From positions 682,001 to 746,000 of the forward strand of contig CALYLX010000082.1 of the NCBI GenBank assembly GCA_944990035.1: a stretch of DNA of 64,000 nt, written 5' to 3'. Below the pieces are notes generated by a model that worked only from the letters and a program-made list of their open reading frames with translations, was not told the DNA's origin and made no database searches. This DNA comes from Clitopilus passeckerianus (Eukaryota; Basidiomycota; Agaricomycetes; Agaricales; Entolomataceae). The position numbers were made by a program, and so were the translations under genes. Below are positions 12,519-23,966 of the stretch, one piece after another. Numbering within the stretch: position 1 is the stretch's first letter; the number at the start of each line of letters is the position of its first letter.

Positions 12519-15500
12519 TCACATCGAAGGTGCAACATCCAAAATTTTCGCTGGGAACATGGACATTATTGGCATACGCTCATTGCAACGTTACGACACA
12601 CGGACTTGATGGACTCTCGACCTCATATCTATTAGTACCATCCTCATAACCCTCATCCCTCGCATACCACCATACCTCGTACCTGCACAACATCCTTTAT
12701 TTGTGTTCATAGACTTTATTGGTTTCCCCTCTTTCCCCTTTTTGGACTTTATAGCTTTGGCATACGGCACCTTCTCTTCTCTAACGCTCTTTGTAACTGG
12801 TAACTTAGAACATATCTTAGTACACTTGTGCTTGCACAATTTGGAAACATTTGAAAACTTTGCATCGTCTTTTCCGCGGCCTTTATGAACACAGTACTTA
12901 CACAAGATTCGTTTGTGACCAAAGTCCACCTACGCGACATTACGACATTTTGCCCTCTCGACCTTTGACTGAATGGGCCTCAGGTCAATAAGCGAATCGA
13001 GGCATACTTAGATCGCAGCCAGGGCGGCACCCGTCGTGTCTACATTCGATCCTCGGCATTCAGAGGTCCGTAGCAAAATCTATATACAACCGTACGCTCC
13101 TCCTCGTCCGAGATTTTGTCGCAACGCTCTTGGTTTTCCAGGAGTTCGTTGGAAATATGCCCCAAATCAATTTTGCTATGTTACTTGACATGTTTTCCCG
13201 ACAAACTTTCTGCACGGTCTTCTCACAATACGTACAGGTACATACATGGGGTAAACCAGGCACACGCCCTCGCTGCACAAGGTTGCACATTGTGTAAGGT
13301 GATCTCCCCACTGAGCGACCAGAGTCCCAGGAGAGTCGTGATAGCAACCTTCATCTTTGAGTGAGCTCATGGTCTCTCACCTCTTTCGTGTACAAAGATC
13401 AGTACGATTTTGACTATCTCGGAAAAGTCCTGACAAACGACTCGACAGTTTCTGTCATTCCAATGTCAGAGTCCACAAGCCATTCATCTATCCAAACTAA
13501 GCTTTCGGCCTCTTGATGAACTCAGGATATGGAATAAGAAGCCACAAGCAACATCTGGATCAGAAATCGACCCAAGCCTTCTGAGTTTCACCGGGACGAA
13601 TTGTTTATCCAGCATCACGAAGTGCCCTTTATGAGATCCCTGCTGACTGAGAATTCACCTACGAAGTATGGTACTTATGGTAACAGGCGTCCGCTTCACA
13701 TGCACCTAAGCCAGCTTGACAATTTGATCAAATTCATGGCCAAAAAGTTGTAAAATAGTTTGAGTGTCCTTAGAAATATTTTTTGACGGAGACGACCAGC
13801 ACAGATTTGGTCGGTCGTAATCAACCACCGACACGACATTCCTCATGCTCAAAGTTTTCCGTTAAGGGACTAGGGCGCTTAGGCTTTGAATTAGGCTGAT
13901 CTCTGAAGCTCATCCTCACCAAGCCCATATTCCAAATGGCCGGCTGTGGTGTAGCCGGAAGCCAGGAGTGGGCAAAGGCGCTAGCAAAATTCATTCGATC
14001 GTAGCTGTGCTGTTTGACATCTAACCATTCTGTGGCTCAAGCGCGTGGATGTGGCTGGGTACCTCCAACTTCTCGTCAACTTCTCCATCCTGTGAACAGC
14101 CATGGTGGGTAAAAGCCCCGATGGCTGATTGTACGTTAGAAAAGAGGAAACTCCAAAATCAGGAATCAAAGAAGTTCCCCATAAATCAAAACAAATTCGG
14201 AATCTATGGTGGTGGAACATATGCACGCCGTAACGCCAGGAATCCCGTATGCAGTTTAGGATGCGCTTACCTGTAGATCTTAGCTCAAATGGGCGCCCGA
14301 GTCGGGTTGATTTGGCACTGTATTGAGTTTTGATTCACCAGGATCACCATCAAGGACGTCGTCATTCCAGGTGCCTAGATATAGGAATGGTCTTATGGGA
14401 GTGGAATAGCAAGGTATGGGAGAGATGGAGTGGTCGCAACAAATTATTGACAGTAGACTTAGGGCTTGAATGACATGAACGTCAGAGAAATCAATTTACA
14501 ATTGAAAGTTTTGCCCTAGAGATGATGTTCACGGTCGTCACGGACCTCGGGCAGGAAGAACAGATACAGTGACAATTGACAGAATCATTGACGGACTCCA
14601 CTGATCTACATACATTTGTTCATACGATCTCATGAAGGAGATTCGGTGCAGATCTAAGGCATCTATGGAGTCAATTTATGAGCGCCACTGAATCCCGGTA
14701 AACTCTTGGGTAGACTACGATTGGCTGCTGCGGCCAACTAGCGTAGAAGAAGCATGGTGGGGCGTTTAGGGGAAGCGTGTGAGCGGGCTCAGGAGGCGTT
14801 TGAGAGGAGAACAGGAATATCTCAAAGCCATGGAGAATTCAATTACTTTAGAAGACACTGGCAACGAGTGATAAAAGTGCTAGGTAACTTCCGTGGGTAG
14901 CGTAAGGCAGGCACTCAGTGAATGAAGCGGCCCGTGACTGGGAACCTTGCCGAAAGTATTCCAGAATATTTGAGTTCGGAGAAGTATACTGAAGGGCACA
15001 TGCTGAAGGCTTCTCCTGAGCTCTAGCAAGTCAACAAGATGGATGGCTTATAGTAGCAGCGGGCAAGATAGGCCTTCTGGTGAGACCATAGGTATCGGGC
15101 TCCGATCTGATTGCAGTTGCAGCCGGGACACTTTTGAGGTCACAACTCAATCATAGGTAGCTCTCACCCCTCCCCATTGTGTGGTCAATGCGCCACAAAC
15201 GAAGACCCATTCTTCACCAAGTTACACCTTGTGCCAACGTTGTGCAGAGCAATTCCGCCCTTGGTAGGAAGGATTGCCCTCGCATTTGAGGTGGTTGAGT
15301 GCTTCCGGGCTAAAATGCATCCAACGAGTTGGAAACTCACAGAGCTGGGAACAGTCAGTAAGATTGTAACGAAGGATGCACTTGTTTCGAGTGTTCGAAG
15401 TGCTGGCTCCGCATCTCAAGTGCTGAAACACGGAACATCAAGGGGTGCCGCTTGGCGACATTTTTATACCACTTAAAGTTTACTTCCCGTGTCGCTTACT

Positions 15501-15977
15501 CCATGCAATGTCTATAATGTATGTAGTTCTTTCATTCAAGTTGGGTTTGGGATGGGTCTGGAAACGGGCCGGTATCCGAGTATCGCTGGACACCCGGCAA
15601 TCAGCGAGATTAACACAGCCACAACAGTGGTCGTAGCGTGCCACTCGACTTGTGTTCGACTCGCCAAGTTAGACTTTAAGCCATCTCTCGACTTCATATC
15701 CATACGTCTGGCTACAGCAGGGGTCATAACATTTAAAAAGGATTATGCCATCATGGAGTGGGAAGATACAGGACTTCGATGATCAGGCTGTTGCTGGCAT
15801 GCTGCCGATGGGTTACCAATCCCAAAAATTCAGCTCTAGGTCAGGCAAGACACGACCTTCGAGTTCGTCTCATGGAGAGCCTTCTGCACAGCTGGGGTAA
15901 CCAAATCGCTGCTCTTATCTAAAAGCGCTCTGACGTGCCTTAATTTGGTCAGTGCAGTAGTTACTCGCCTCAGTGAC
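12519..15977. other. Gene-poor 3.4 kb; only unsupported small ORFs
   Basis: No frame here splices into anything recognisable. A 112-codon minus frame at 12591-12929 has several Cys and Lys residues (CKYC, CKHKC) but overlaps the likely 3' UTR of the DUF7137-like gene and has no family match that I know. Frames at 13060-13370, 13981-14276 and 15177-15476 look random. No tRNA, tandem array or transposase was seen. Confidence 0.5.
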
Positions 15978-17393
15978 ATGTTCAACGACGAAAATCAGTA
16001 CCGGCGACTTCTTGAACTTCGCGGCCCCAAAGCTCAGAAACTCCTCGACATCTTTCAAGGTGTCTGTACTTCTCGCAACTTTCTCGACTTGCAAACTCTT
16101 AGACTTGCCCTTCGCAGATTCTCGACACCCCACATGACCTTGACCCAACCTTTCGGCGCAATCTCGTCGTAGCTATTCAACGGCTTGCAAAAGCAGCTGC
16201 CTTGTATCCGAGCTCATACGAGCTCGATTTTGTTAGGCTGGAAAACAGCAGCCCAATAGCTGCAGGAAGTTTTGGAGATGTGTATCAGGGACGCTATCGT
16301 GGGCAGATTGTCTGTCTGAAGATGATCAGGTTATACCAAACATCCTTAGCCGATGAATTCGTCAAGGTACTGATCGCTCAATAAGTTGATTGTGTGACTG
16401 CTACTGATTGAGGTAGAAATTCACTCGGGAAGGGATCCTATGGGCGCAGCTATTTCATCCCAACGTAGTTTCCTTCTACGGTTTCAGCCGACACTTTTCG
16501 CGGCCATGTTTCGTCTCTCCTTGGATGGATAACGGCGACATCAATACATATTTACAAAACCATCCATCCTCTGACAGGATTCTCCTGGTACATTGTCGTC
16601 CCCGCCCATTTGTCAACTACCACTCACCTCCATCCAGATAGATGATATCGCACATGGCTTAGAGTATCTGCACTTCTATGGGATCATACATGGAGATCTG
16701 AAAGGGGTTTGTACTACAGTATACCCTTAGTTTGTTATGCTAACTGGCCAACGTAGGCAAATATTCTTGTCGACAACACAGGGAGAGCTCGTTTAGCTGA
16801 TTTTGGCATCTCTTCGGTATCCGATACGAGCATACTTCATTGGACCTCCAATTCAACAGTGGCTTCAAGGGGTGGGTCAATAAGATGGCAGGCCCCAGAA
16901 CTCTTTGATCTCAGTGGAGATGAGGAGATTCAGAACAGCGCTGCAAGTGACGTTTACGCTTGGGGCTGTGTGTGCTACGAGGTTCGTCCATTACCCATTG
17001 CAACGCGAGCAGCCTAACCGTCTGGCTAATCGCCGTTAGGTTTTCACGGGAAACGTACCTTTTCATGAAATCCTTCGAGATCATACCGTGATGTATAAAG
17101 TCAAGCAAGATGGAATACGGCCGACTCGGCCACCGGAGGATAGTCTAGCTTGGGTGGAACGGGGGCTTACAGACGACCTTTGGCATCTCATTGTCAAATC
17201 CTGGAACGAGCAACCGAGCGATCGTCCAACGGTAGCTGAACTGATCTCACAATTGAAGTCATGGATACCTCAAGATAATCGGCGTAAAAGCAAGGAAACG
17301 CTTTCACCCTCTCGATACCGATCGAGAAAGCGCACGCTAGCTTCTCTCCCATCTGTTGCCGAACTAGAAAAAATCCTCGATCGAGAGGAATGA
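15978..17393 (+). CDS. TKL-type protein kinase
   Basis: This is a complete kinase in about seven exons. After an N-terminal helical segment (QKLLD...; RRNLVVAIQRLA) typical of these basidiomycete kinases, the N-lobe has the Gly-rich loop AAGSFGDVYQG and the ATP lysine in VCLKMIR. An acidic hinge PWMDNGDINTYL follows. The C-lobe has HGDLKGANILVD, ADFGIS, WQAPELF, DVYAWGCVCYE and ERPTVAEL-like RPTVAELISQLKSW. Introns lie at about 16051-16108, 16366-16420, 16589-16637, 16708-16756, 16981-17040. The first-exon junction uses an unusual donor and is tentative; the ATG at 15978 is the first in frame. The protein is probably cytosolic. Substrate is unknown. The catalytic loop is HGD instead of HRD, which is common in this expansion. 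Confidence 0.85.
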
Positions 17394-17565
17394 TATCGAG
17401 ATTGAAGATCGGATTAAAGAGATAGATATACCTTCAGGAAACAGGTTGTCTATAAGTATATGTTTGCGAGGATAAGCTATTTGTACATCATTTAAGTTGG
17501 AGGAAAATATCAATCGCTTTCTCAGGCTCGTCCCAGTGCATCTATGCAACTCGATTTAGGGAGCG

Positions 17566-18692
17566 TCAGACTGATGAGACGGGGTAGACACGCACAAAAT
17601 GATTACATCCCGGAACCATGTTGAAGGCGACTGGAAGACCGCTAGCCTTGGCCTCACGCTCTATATCCCAGTAGCCTGCTATCCCAAACGATGGAGTTCG
17701 AGCGCCTGCCATACAGGCGATCCTCATATTAGGGAAGAGCTTGCGGGTGTCGGTGTCGAACAAGGCCTTTCTAAAGGCTCCTAGAAGTTGGTTCTGGAAG
17801 GCAAACATATAAAGACCTTCCACAGAGGCTTCCGCCCCGTCGAAAATCGTCTCGGCGGCTTCTGCTTCTGACATATTATAGATGGTGCCAGGGCGATCGG
17901 TAGCCGGGAGCACATAGGTCAGAACGTTAAGATCCCGGGAGGACAAGTCTCCATGATCGAAATATCCAGTAACCCATTGGCCAAAAGCTGGGAGACGGTC
18001 TTCAGGAGGAATACTCTCGACAACAAATGGGGCCCAGTTCTTCTCAGGCATTGGGAGGCCGTACATAATTGGCGCACCCTCTACCAAGATATGAGTCGGT
18101 ATGCGACCAAGAGTTAAATATAATCCGAGACCAACCGTATAGGATAAAGGACCGCATGTGAGCACAGAGCATCGATCGTTCGGGCCCTGGGAGGCTGTCT
18201 GCAAAGGCAATGGTAGCATTTGCCTCGCCGGTTCCTACTGACCACCCGAGCAGAATCGAGCCTCCAGAGTTGCCATCGTCTGAAATAGGAGGAAGATTGT
18301 TTTCCTTGATGAACAGAGCGATAAATATCCCAATTTCGTGACCCCGATCTCGAAGCCAGACATTTTTCTGCTCTGGAGAACCTGTGTTCACAACCCCAAG
18401 CTCTTCAGGAGTGAAAGGCGTGGACCCTGGATAGTTTCTTCTATTCAAGGCTACAAATCGAACTTGCTTTCCTGGAGCTGTCTTCTGGACTTTCTGAAAT
18501 ATTGCTGTATTGTAGAACGTGAGTACATAGAACTAGTCATAGGAAAGCCAAATATTTCATACGAGCGCTGAAACACATCCCATGAACCGCGAAGATGGTG
18601 ATATAGGATGAGCTTCCTGGGGGTGCACCACTGTCTGTGTATGCCAACTCGACCCCAGCATCAGTGATAGTGAGTTTCTTCAAATCAACCAT
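17566..18692 (-). CDS. Alpha/beta hydrolase
   Basis: Three exons, 18692-18563, 18504-18136 and 18080-17566, give 337 residues. The fold markers are an oxyanion-hole strand FAVHGMCFSA, the RFVALNRRNYPGS strand, the nucleophile elbow GWSVG and a late catalytic His in PGCNHFVR. An apparent frameshift near 18130 is a 55-nt intron (GTTGGT...GGTAG); splicing gives FILYEGAPIMYGLPMPE and keeps the frame. There is no signal peptide, so it is likely a cytosolic esterase or hydrolase. The family is widespread in mushrooms, without a defined substrate. Confidence 0.82.
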
Positions 18693-19199
18693 ACTCTTCA
18701 AGAGGAGATATTGGGGTGTCTGCGAGGCGGGGCTTCACCTTCAACTTCCTGGAAGGAGCTCCTTTATAGACGTCGGCGCTGGGCTGAAACTGGTAGGAAC
18801 CTATCAGATGATTTCGAGCGCGCATTCTGTGGGTCCAGACGACATCAGGTGGCTTCCTTCCTTTTGCTTGGGCTTGGTTCGTATTGATCCAATATCTTGC
18901 TGTACCTGCTCTTTTCGACTCATTCTGTGCGGCTTGTCAAACTCTCGCAGGTGGCCTAAGTCACCATAGTCATTGGTGGAAGGGCCAGGATTGTTGAATG
19001 TACATAATAAGACTGATCAACGCCACAACATAGCTATGGAAGAAGTAATAAGCGATTCTGATCATCATATGGACAACTCCTAGGAATGGAAAGCGTTGGG
19101 TATATGCAGAAGAGAAGAGGGGTATATAACGGGAAAAGAATGCGTAAACCAGCCACATGCAGTGATAAAACAAAGAATGGAAAGAGAAATTCGTCACAA
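18693..19199. other. Intergenic; nothing seen
   Basis: This holds the promoter of the hydrolase (left) and the 3' flank of the four-TM gene (right). Small open frames on both strands carry no recognisable motif. Confidence 0.5.
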
Positions 19200-20038
19200 T
19201 CATGCATGAGATGTTGTACCACTTTGCTTCCCATCAAACAACCGTCCGAACCATTTCGTCGTCAATTCCACAGACTCCCACATTACCGACATCTTCCAAA
19301 CACCTGCAAAGAGCAGCGTCAGGAGTCCGAGAACCGTAGCCCCCAAAAGGACCCATGGCCATGCCTCGACATGGAACATAAGGAAAGACATATAGACGAG
19401 TGTTGCCACAAAGAACAGTGAACCAAGTAGTTGAAGTCGTTCGCAATAGCGGATGTATCGGTAGAAATCCTTTGCAGTCAACTCCTTGAGGAAATCTCCG
19501 ACATTTGAATCGAAAGAATTCGACCCTCCGGATTCAATATCTTCATCGAAGGCGGTTCGGCGTATACAAAGAGCGCCAGCTCGGATTCCTACTAGGACGA
19601 CGCCTAGGTGGAGGCCTATGGAGGCTATGCCAAGTGCGATGCCGACTTCAAAGGTGGAGCGCACTTCAGCAAGGGGATTTGTAGGAGGCATGTCGACCAA
19701 GGCGCGAGATAAGGATAAGAAGCCGACCACGAGGCCGGCTGTGAATGTAGACTATCGCAGATGTAAGCCTTTGTGTCAGGGCGACCTCAAGCAGAGAGAC
19801 TTACAATGCCGACATAGCAAGCAAACTGGCCTGCGAGACTCTTGAACTGAGAACGCTTCGCCTCATCAGACGCTGCTTTCGTGGGTTGGACGTCGTTGCG
19901 GGTTGAGGGTGGTGGCGACGATGTTACGGTCTTGCTACCGGAGGCATCAGACAAGTTCCTGTGAGGAGTATGAGGCTTTTCTTGAGTTGTAGGTGCGACG
20001 AGAGTGGTCTGAGAGTGAGGCTGCCTTGGGATAGACAT
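19200..20038 (-). CDS. Four-TM membrane protein, family member A
   Basis: Two exons, 20038-19805 and 19751-19200, give 261 residues. A Ser/Thr/Pro-rich N-terminal tail of about 75 residues precedes four hydrophobic helices: TAGLVVGFLSLSRALV, GIASIGLHLGVVLVGI, LLGSLFFVATLVYMSFLMF and WVLLGATVLGLLTLLFAGVW. Between helices 2 and 3 is a polar loop ending CERLQLLGSLFFV. The pattern QF...I/STF...FLSL.R, with the intron exactly before STF, is shared with genes at 28736-29478 and 41324-42571. Function is unknown; I do not assign a named family. Confidence 0.75.
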
Positions 20039-20904
20039 GGTGGTTAGTTGGATTGAAGGTTGTGAGTTGCGTTTGATGGTCTGTCATTTTTATGAGCCAT
20101 GTTCGATGTGACGATCGAGAGTTGCTGTAAAATAAGGTGACCTGTGCTTTCAAGGAAGCACCAGTGACCTCAATGCGCTGATTACGGGGGTAAGCACGAG
20201 GTTTAAACGAGGCATGCTAGATCTATTTCTTGGTTTGGGACCGTTTAAAGCGATGCCCTGATACTTGTATGGTTTGAAGGATCACCCCCTTTCTCTTGTT
20301 ATCCAGAACGGGTAGAATGCGAGCGATGTATGTCGTTTTCTTGCATGATAGTAGGTGATGCGTGACTGCCATACGAAGAAATGAACATCATTCCCATGTC
20401 AAGTAGACTCTAGATCGTTCAGCTTGGAGGACCTGGTGACCTCTGACTAGATGCGCTATGGGGTTGACTGAGATCGTAAATTAATGATATGATTCCAAAT
20501 ACCTTCGTCGGCAACTTTTCCGGAAGGTGCTAAAAGACCGCCAGTTCGATCGAAAGTGACAGTTCCCAAGTTATAAACCTCATGGAGAGCAACGTGTTGG
20601 TCGTTTGGCCGAGTTGAGTTCAGGGTAGAGTATTCAATAGAAGTCTCTATCCCTTGACACTGCCAAGTACTTCGTCTGATTTTCAGGAAACAGAACACGA
20701 GCTCGCCACCGAACTCTAATGTGGCACAGTCTGGCAGCTGAGTTTACAGATGAGCGTTTGAAAGAACTGTGAGGTGGCAGTGCATAGGCGCCCGCTTGTT
20801 TCCCACACCCGAAAGCCTGGCAAACAAACGTGAACACACATTGACAGCCCCGAATTGAAATTTCCAGCTAGTCGCGTTCGGTCACGGTATCGCTGCGCTC
20901 GACG
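20039..20904. other. Intergenic; weak minus-strand ORFs only
   Basis: A minus frame at 20456-20698 reads protein-like over a short stretch (FDRTGGLLAPSGKVADEG). It has no partner exon or family I can name, so I do not call a gene. Confidence 0.4.
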
Positions 20905-21258
20905 ATGTCGATGACACTCCTCCGTACTTTTTCGCGAGCAACACACACCTCGTCACCAAGGCTGATCACCCGGGCTGCCTCAACGAGACCTGTTCATCGA
21001 CTTCCTGGCTCAGAGGAGGAACCAGCGGACTTCCGACCACCATGGTTCTACGCAATAGCAAGAGGACTCACATGGACGCTCATTCCAGGCGCAGCACTTT
21101 ATGCTGTTTTCATTTATGACTTTGGGGACCACGACCACGTTTTCCGACCTGCTCGGGTCTGGTTTGACGCGAGGAAGAAAGAGTTCTTCGAGCTTTCGCC
21201 TGAGGAACGCAAACTCCTCGAGCAACAGAAGACTTCCACACCGGAGACACGTTCATAG
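20905..21258 (+). CDS. Small single-TM protein, probably mitochondrial inner membrane
   Basis: This is a single 117-codon exon. The first about 30 residues are Arg/Ser/Thr-rich without acids (LLRTFSRATHTSSPRLITR), as expected of a mitochondrial presequence. One TM helix follows (GLTWTLIPGAALYAVFIYDF), then a short Arg/Lys/Glu-rich tail beginning DHDHVFRPARVWF and ending in SPEERKLLE. The layout resembles small accessory subunits or assembly proteins of respiratory complexes. I cannot name it with confidence. Confidence 0.65.
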   Translation: MSMTLLRTFSRATHTSSPRLITRAASTRPVHRLPGSEEEPADFRPPWFYAIARGLTWTLIPGAALYAVFIYDFGDHDHVFRPARVWFDARKKEFFELSPEERKLLEQQKTSTPETRS

Positions 21259-22256
21259 CTGCAAACAGTGCCTTTCTACGCAAGCCCTACGGCTCTATCG
21301 TCTAGCCGTTTTTGTAGGGATGGGTGACTCAACAATGCCTTGGCACTGGACTGTCCATCGCATGCCTCATGAAGCAGTGTTGCAACCTCGCATTCATAGA
21401 ATTCGTCGCGCCCCGCCCAAGCCTTCGCAGACATCAAATGTAGCCATGCTCCTACCACGCCTCATACAAACCCCCAACACAACGCCAACTCTAATTTCCC
21501 GCCGACCCATCTCCCTCCCTCATTCCTCACCCTATTCCCTTTGAATCACTGCTTTATAATACCGGTGTACACCAGTTCCCTTGCCATCTATTAGGGTTCC
21601 TTTGCACTCGCAAATCTACTTGATACCGAATCTATTACTGTCGTCGTGTTCCCCTGTAAGGCTTAGACCGCCTTTTGTGTTGTGAAATCACCGCAGCGCC
21701 AAACCCAGCCTTTCTCTTCAATTCAGGGCTCAATTTACGGCCATTCGAAAAACAATCCAAGTCCAGCTCAGAATGGATGTGCAATCTCTTCGGAGGTTGA
21801 TATGCATTTAGTGGAAATAGTGACGGATGTGCCTCCAGCGCGGGAGAGCCGCAGGAAAAAGGCTTCGTTTCATATCGCTTGAATGTAACTAGGAGCTTCC
21901 CAAGCTGTTGCTTACTATAACGAGGCGGGATGTCAGCTCATCTTAGAGACCACGCTCTTTAGGCGTTGAAGTCTCCATGTGCTATGAGATCTCCAGGAAA
22001 TGACAAGTTATCTGCTTGTCTACAATCAGAATCTGACTACTTCAACTGTATTTCTTTACATTTGTTCGTCATTGTTGCATAGTCAGAGAACGATGTGCAC
22101 CCGCCGCCTCCATAAATTTCACCTGCTTCTACTCAAAGTCGGCAAAAGGGGTGTGATAACCGACAGCACAGCTGCCGCCCCCTGCGTGACTAATTGTGAC
22201 ACAATCACACAACACCTCTTCGCCTCTCCACACTTTCACCTCAGCCAGACAGTGCA
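21259..22256. other. Intergenic; nothing seen
   Basis: This is the 3' flank of the small mitochondrial-type gene plus the PEX13 promoter. The 147-codon frame at 21101-21544 overlaps the real gene in another frame and is discounted. Confidence 0.5.
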
Positions 22257-23441
22257 ATGGCCTCACCACCAAAACCTTGGGAACGCAACGGCGCAGCAGC
22301 AGCAGCATCTGCCTCAACATCTCTGCCTAGTTCTTCAGCGAGCAGTAGTGCTCCAGCAGTAGCATCATCCTCATCAGCACCCCCTGCTGTTCCCGAACGA
22401 CCTGCTGCATTTGGACAATCAAGTACAATGTCTACTGGATATGGAGCATCTCCTTATTCAAGATTAGGAACAGGCTATGGCGGATATGGGGGTGTAGGCT
22501 CGTATGGAGGAGGAACATACGGCGGGGGGATGTATGGTGGACTCGGATCTTATGGTGGAATGGGGTATGGCGGGTATGGCGGCATGAGCTCTATGGGCTA
22601 TGGAGGATACGGAGGAATGGGATATGGCGGAATGGGATACGGCGGCATGGGGGGCTACGGCGGAGGAATGTACGGACCAAACGGCATGCCCATGGACCCC
22701 AACAACCCCTCCCTAACACAAACACTGGAAGCTACAACACAGAGCACATTCCAACTCCTACACTCGATTGTGGGGACATTCACTGGCATGGCGCAGATGC
22801 TCGAAAGCACGTTTATGGCAACCCATTCTAGCTTTTTCGCTATGGTAGGCGTTGCGGACCAGTTTTCGCAATTACGGAACGCTCTGGGAAGCGCTCTGGG
22901 CCTCTTTGGGCTGTTGCGATGGCTTAAGGAGACGATTACTGGTCGACCAACTATGAATAACGAGTTCCGGGACTTCGTGAATGGCCGACCTGTACAAGGG
23001 CCCGCTCGGGGACCACCTGGGCCTAAACCGTCCAAAAAGCCTATCATCATGTTCCTCTTGGCCATTTTCGGCATTCCGTATGCAATGACGAAACTCATCC
23101 GAGTTCTGCAAGAGCGAGCCCGACAACAAGCTGCCGCTCAGGGCTTGCTCCCAAATGGCCAATTACCACCTCTGGATCCGTCATCATTGACGTTTGCACG
23201 GGCGTTGTATCAGTTCGACCCGACAAATCCGAGCGAGTTGGGGTTGAAGGAGAATGAGATTGTGGCGATTATGGGGAAGTTGGATCCTAGAACGGGTGCG
23301 GAGGTGGACCCTAGGATGGAGGTGGAGGGTGAGTGGTGGAAAGGGCGGACGCGGGATGGGAGAGAAGGGTGGTTCCCGAAGAAGTTCGTGGAGGTTTTGG
23401 AGAGGAGAAAAGGTGCTGAGGTACCGAAAAAGGCCGAGTAA
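22257..23441 (+). CDS. PEX13: Peroxisomal membrane protein PEX13 (peroxin-13)
   Basis: This is one uninterrupted exon of 394 codons. PEX13 is part of the peroxisomal docking complex that, with PEX14, receives the cargo receptor PEX5. The order is typical: the N-terminal PPKPWERNG motif, a Ser/Ala-rich stretch, a Gly/Tyr/Met-rich repeat (residues about 60-140), an amphipathic and hydrophobic core (TFQLLHSIVGTFTGMAQMLEST; SALGLFGLLRWL), a TM segment (PIIMFLLAIFGIPYAMTKLI) and a C-terminal SH3 domain. The SH3 domain includes ARALYQFDPTNPSELGLKE, EWWKGRTRDGREGWFPKKFVE. The SH3 binds PxxP of PEX14 and a motif in PEX5 in yeast. Intact and single-exon, unlike most neighbours. Confidence 0.95.
   Translation: MASPPKPWERNGAAAAASASTSLPSSSASSSAPAVASSSSAPPAVPERPAAFGQSSTMSTGYGASPYSRLGTGYGGYGGVGSYGGGTYGGGMYGGLGSYGGMGYGGYGGMSSMGYGGYGGMGYGGMGYGGMGGYGGGMYGPNGMPMDPNNPSLTQTLEATTQSTFQLLHSIVGTFTGMAQMLESTFMATHSSFFAMVGVADQFSQLRNALGSALGLFGLLRWLKETITGRPTMNNEFRDFVNGRPVQGPARGPPGPKPSKKPIIMFLLAIFGIPYAMTKLIRVLQERARQQAAAQGLLPNGQLPPLDPSSLTFARALYQFDPTNPSELGLKENEIVAIMGKLDPRTGAEVDPRMEVEGEWWKGRTRDGREGWFPKKFVEVLERRKGAEVPKKAE
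22434..22676 (+). repeat. Gly/Tyr/Met-rich coding repeat (YG domain of PEX13)
   Basis: Imperfect repeats of a GGNTATGGNGGNATG-like unit encode GYGGYGGMGYGGM-type sequence. In yeast and Xenopus the PEX13 YG region is reported to form a cohesive, nuclear-pore-like phase that lets PEX5-cargo cross the membrane. Repeat slippage should make its length polymorphic. Confidence 0.85.
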
Positions 23442-23966
23442 GGCTTTGAGGGGCTAGTTTTTGGCCGATTTTCTGCGCTGCTGCCTATGTTCTCTGTTTT
23501 GCTTATACCACGTTCAACATCTACTATTATTATCGTTGCTTCAACTTCAAGTTCTTACATTCCGCACCTTTGCATAATACATACTTCGATTTCCTTTTCT
23601 GTGCTTGCTTAGGCATGATTCTGCAGCGATGTGTACTCTAGATTATGCCTCTATTCCTAGGATTCCTCCCAACACGGGCTTCAGTATACGTCCAGAACCA
23701 ATGAGCCCGTTGGATGAGGGCAGTTTGTCTCAGCATTCCCCATTTGGAATTTTCCACGTGATGGCCACACGGAATCAACGTGATTCGTTCAAATTTTAAT
23801 GAACGCGTGGACCAGGGTAGGCGCGACGGTTCTGCAGCTGTCTTCCTCCTCGAAGTAGCTTCCCAGCGAGCGTGGGCTGCTACATACATCTCAAGCGCCA
23901 CCTTCGACCTCACAGCAAGCAGCAACCTCGTTATACCACATCTTTACCAAGTCTAACCCCGGATAC
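23442..23966. other. Intergenic; STN1 promoter region
   Basis: Tandem spacing between PEX13 and STN1, both on the plus strand. I see only T/C-rich tracts near 23530-23600 typical of fungal promoters or 3' ends. Confidence 0.4.

Noticed and set aside
12591..12929. Cys/Lys-rich minus-strand ORF that could be a small zinc-binding protein
   Set aside because: Cys spacing fits no known finger, and it overlaps the probable 3' UTR of the DUF7137-like gene.
18081..18135. Frameshift in the alpha/beta hydrolase after the nucleophile elbow
   Set aside because: It is an intron; three exons total 338 codons with the expected motifs.
20456..20837. Minus-strand ORFs with a protein-like stretch
   Set aside because: Too short, with no family and no splice partners.
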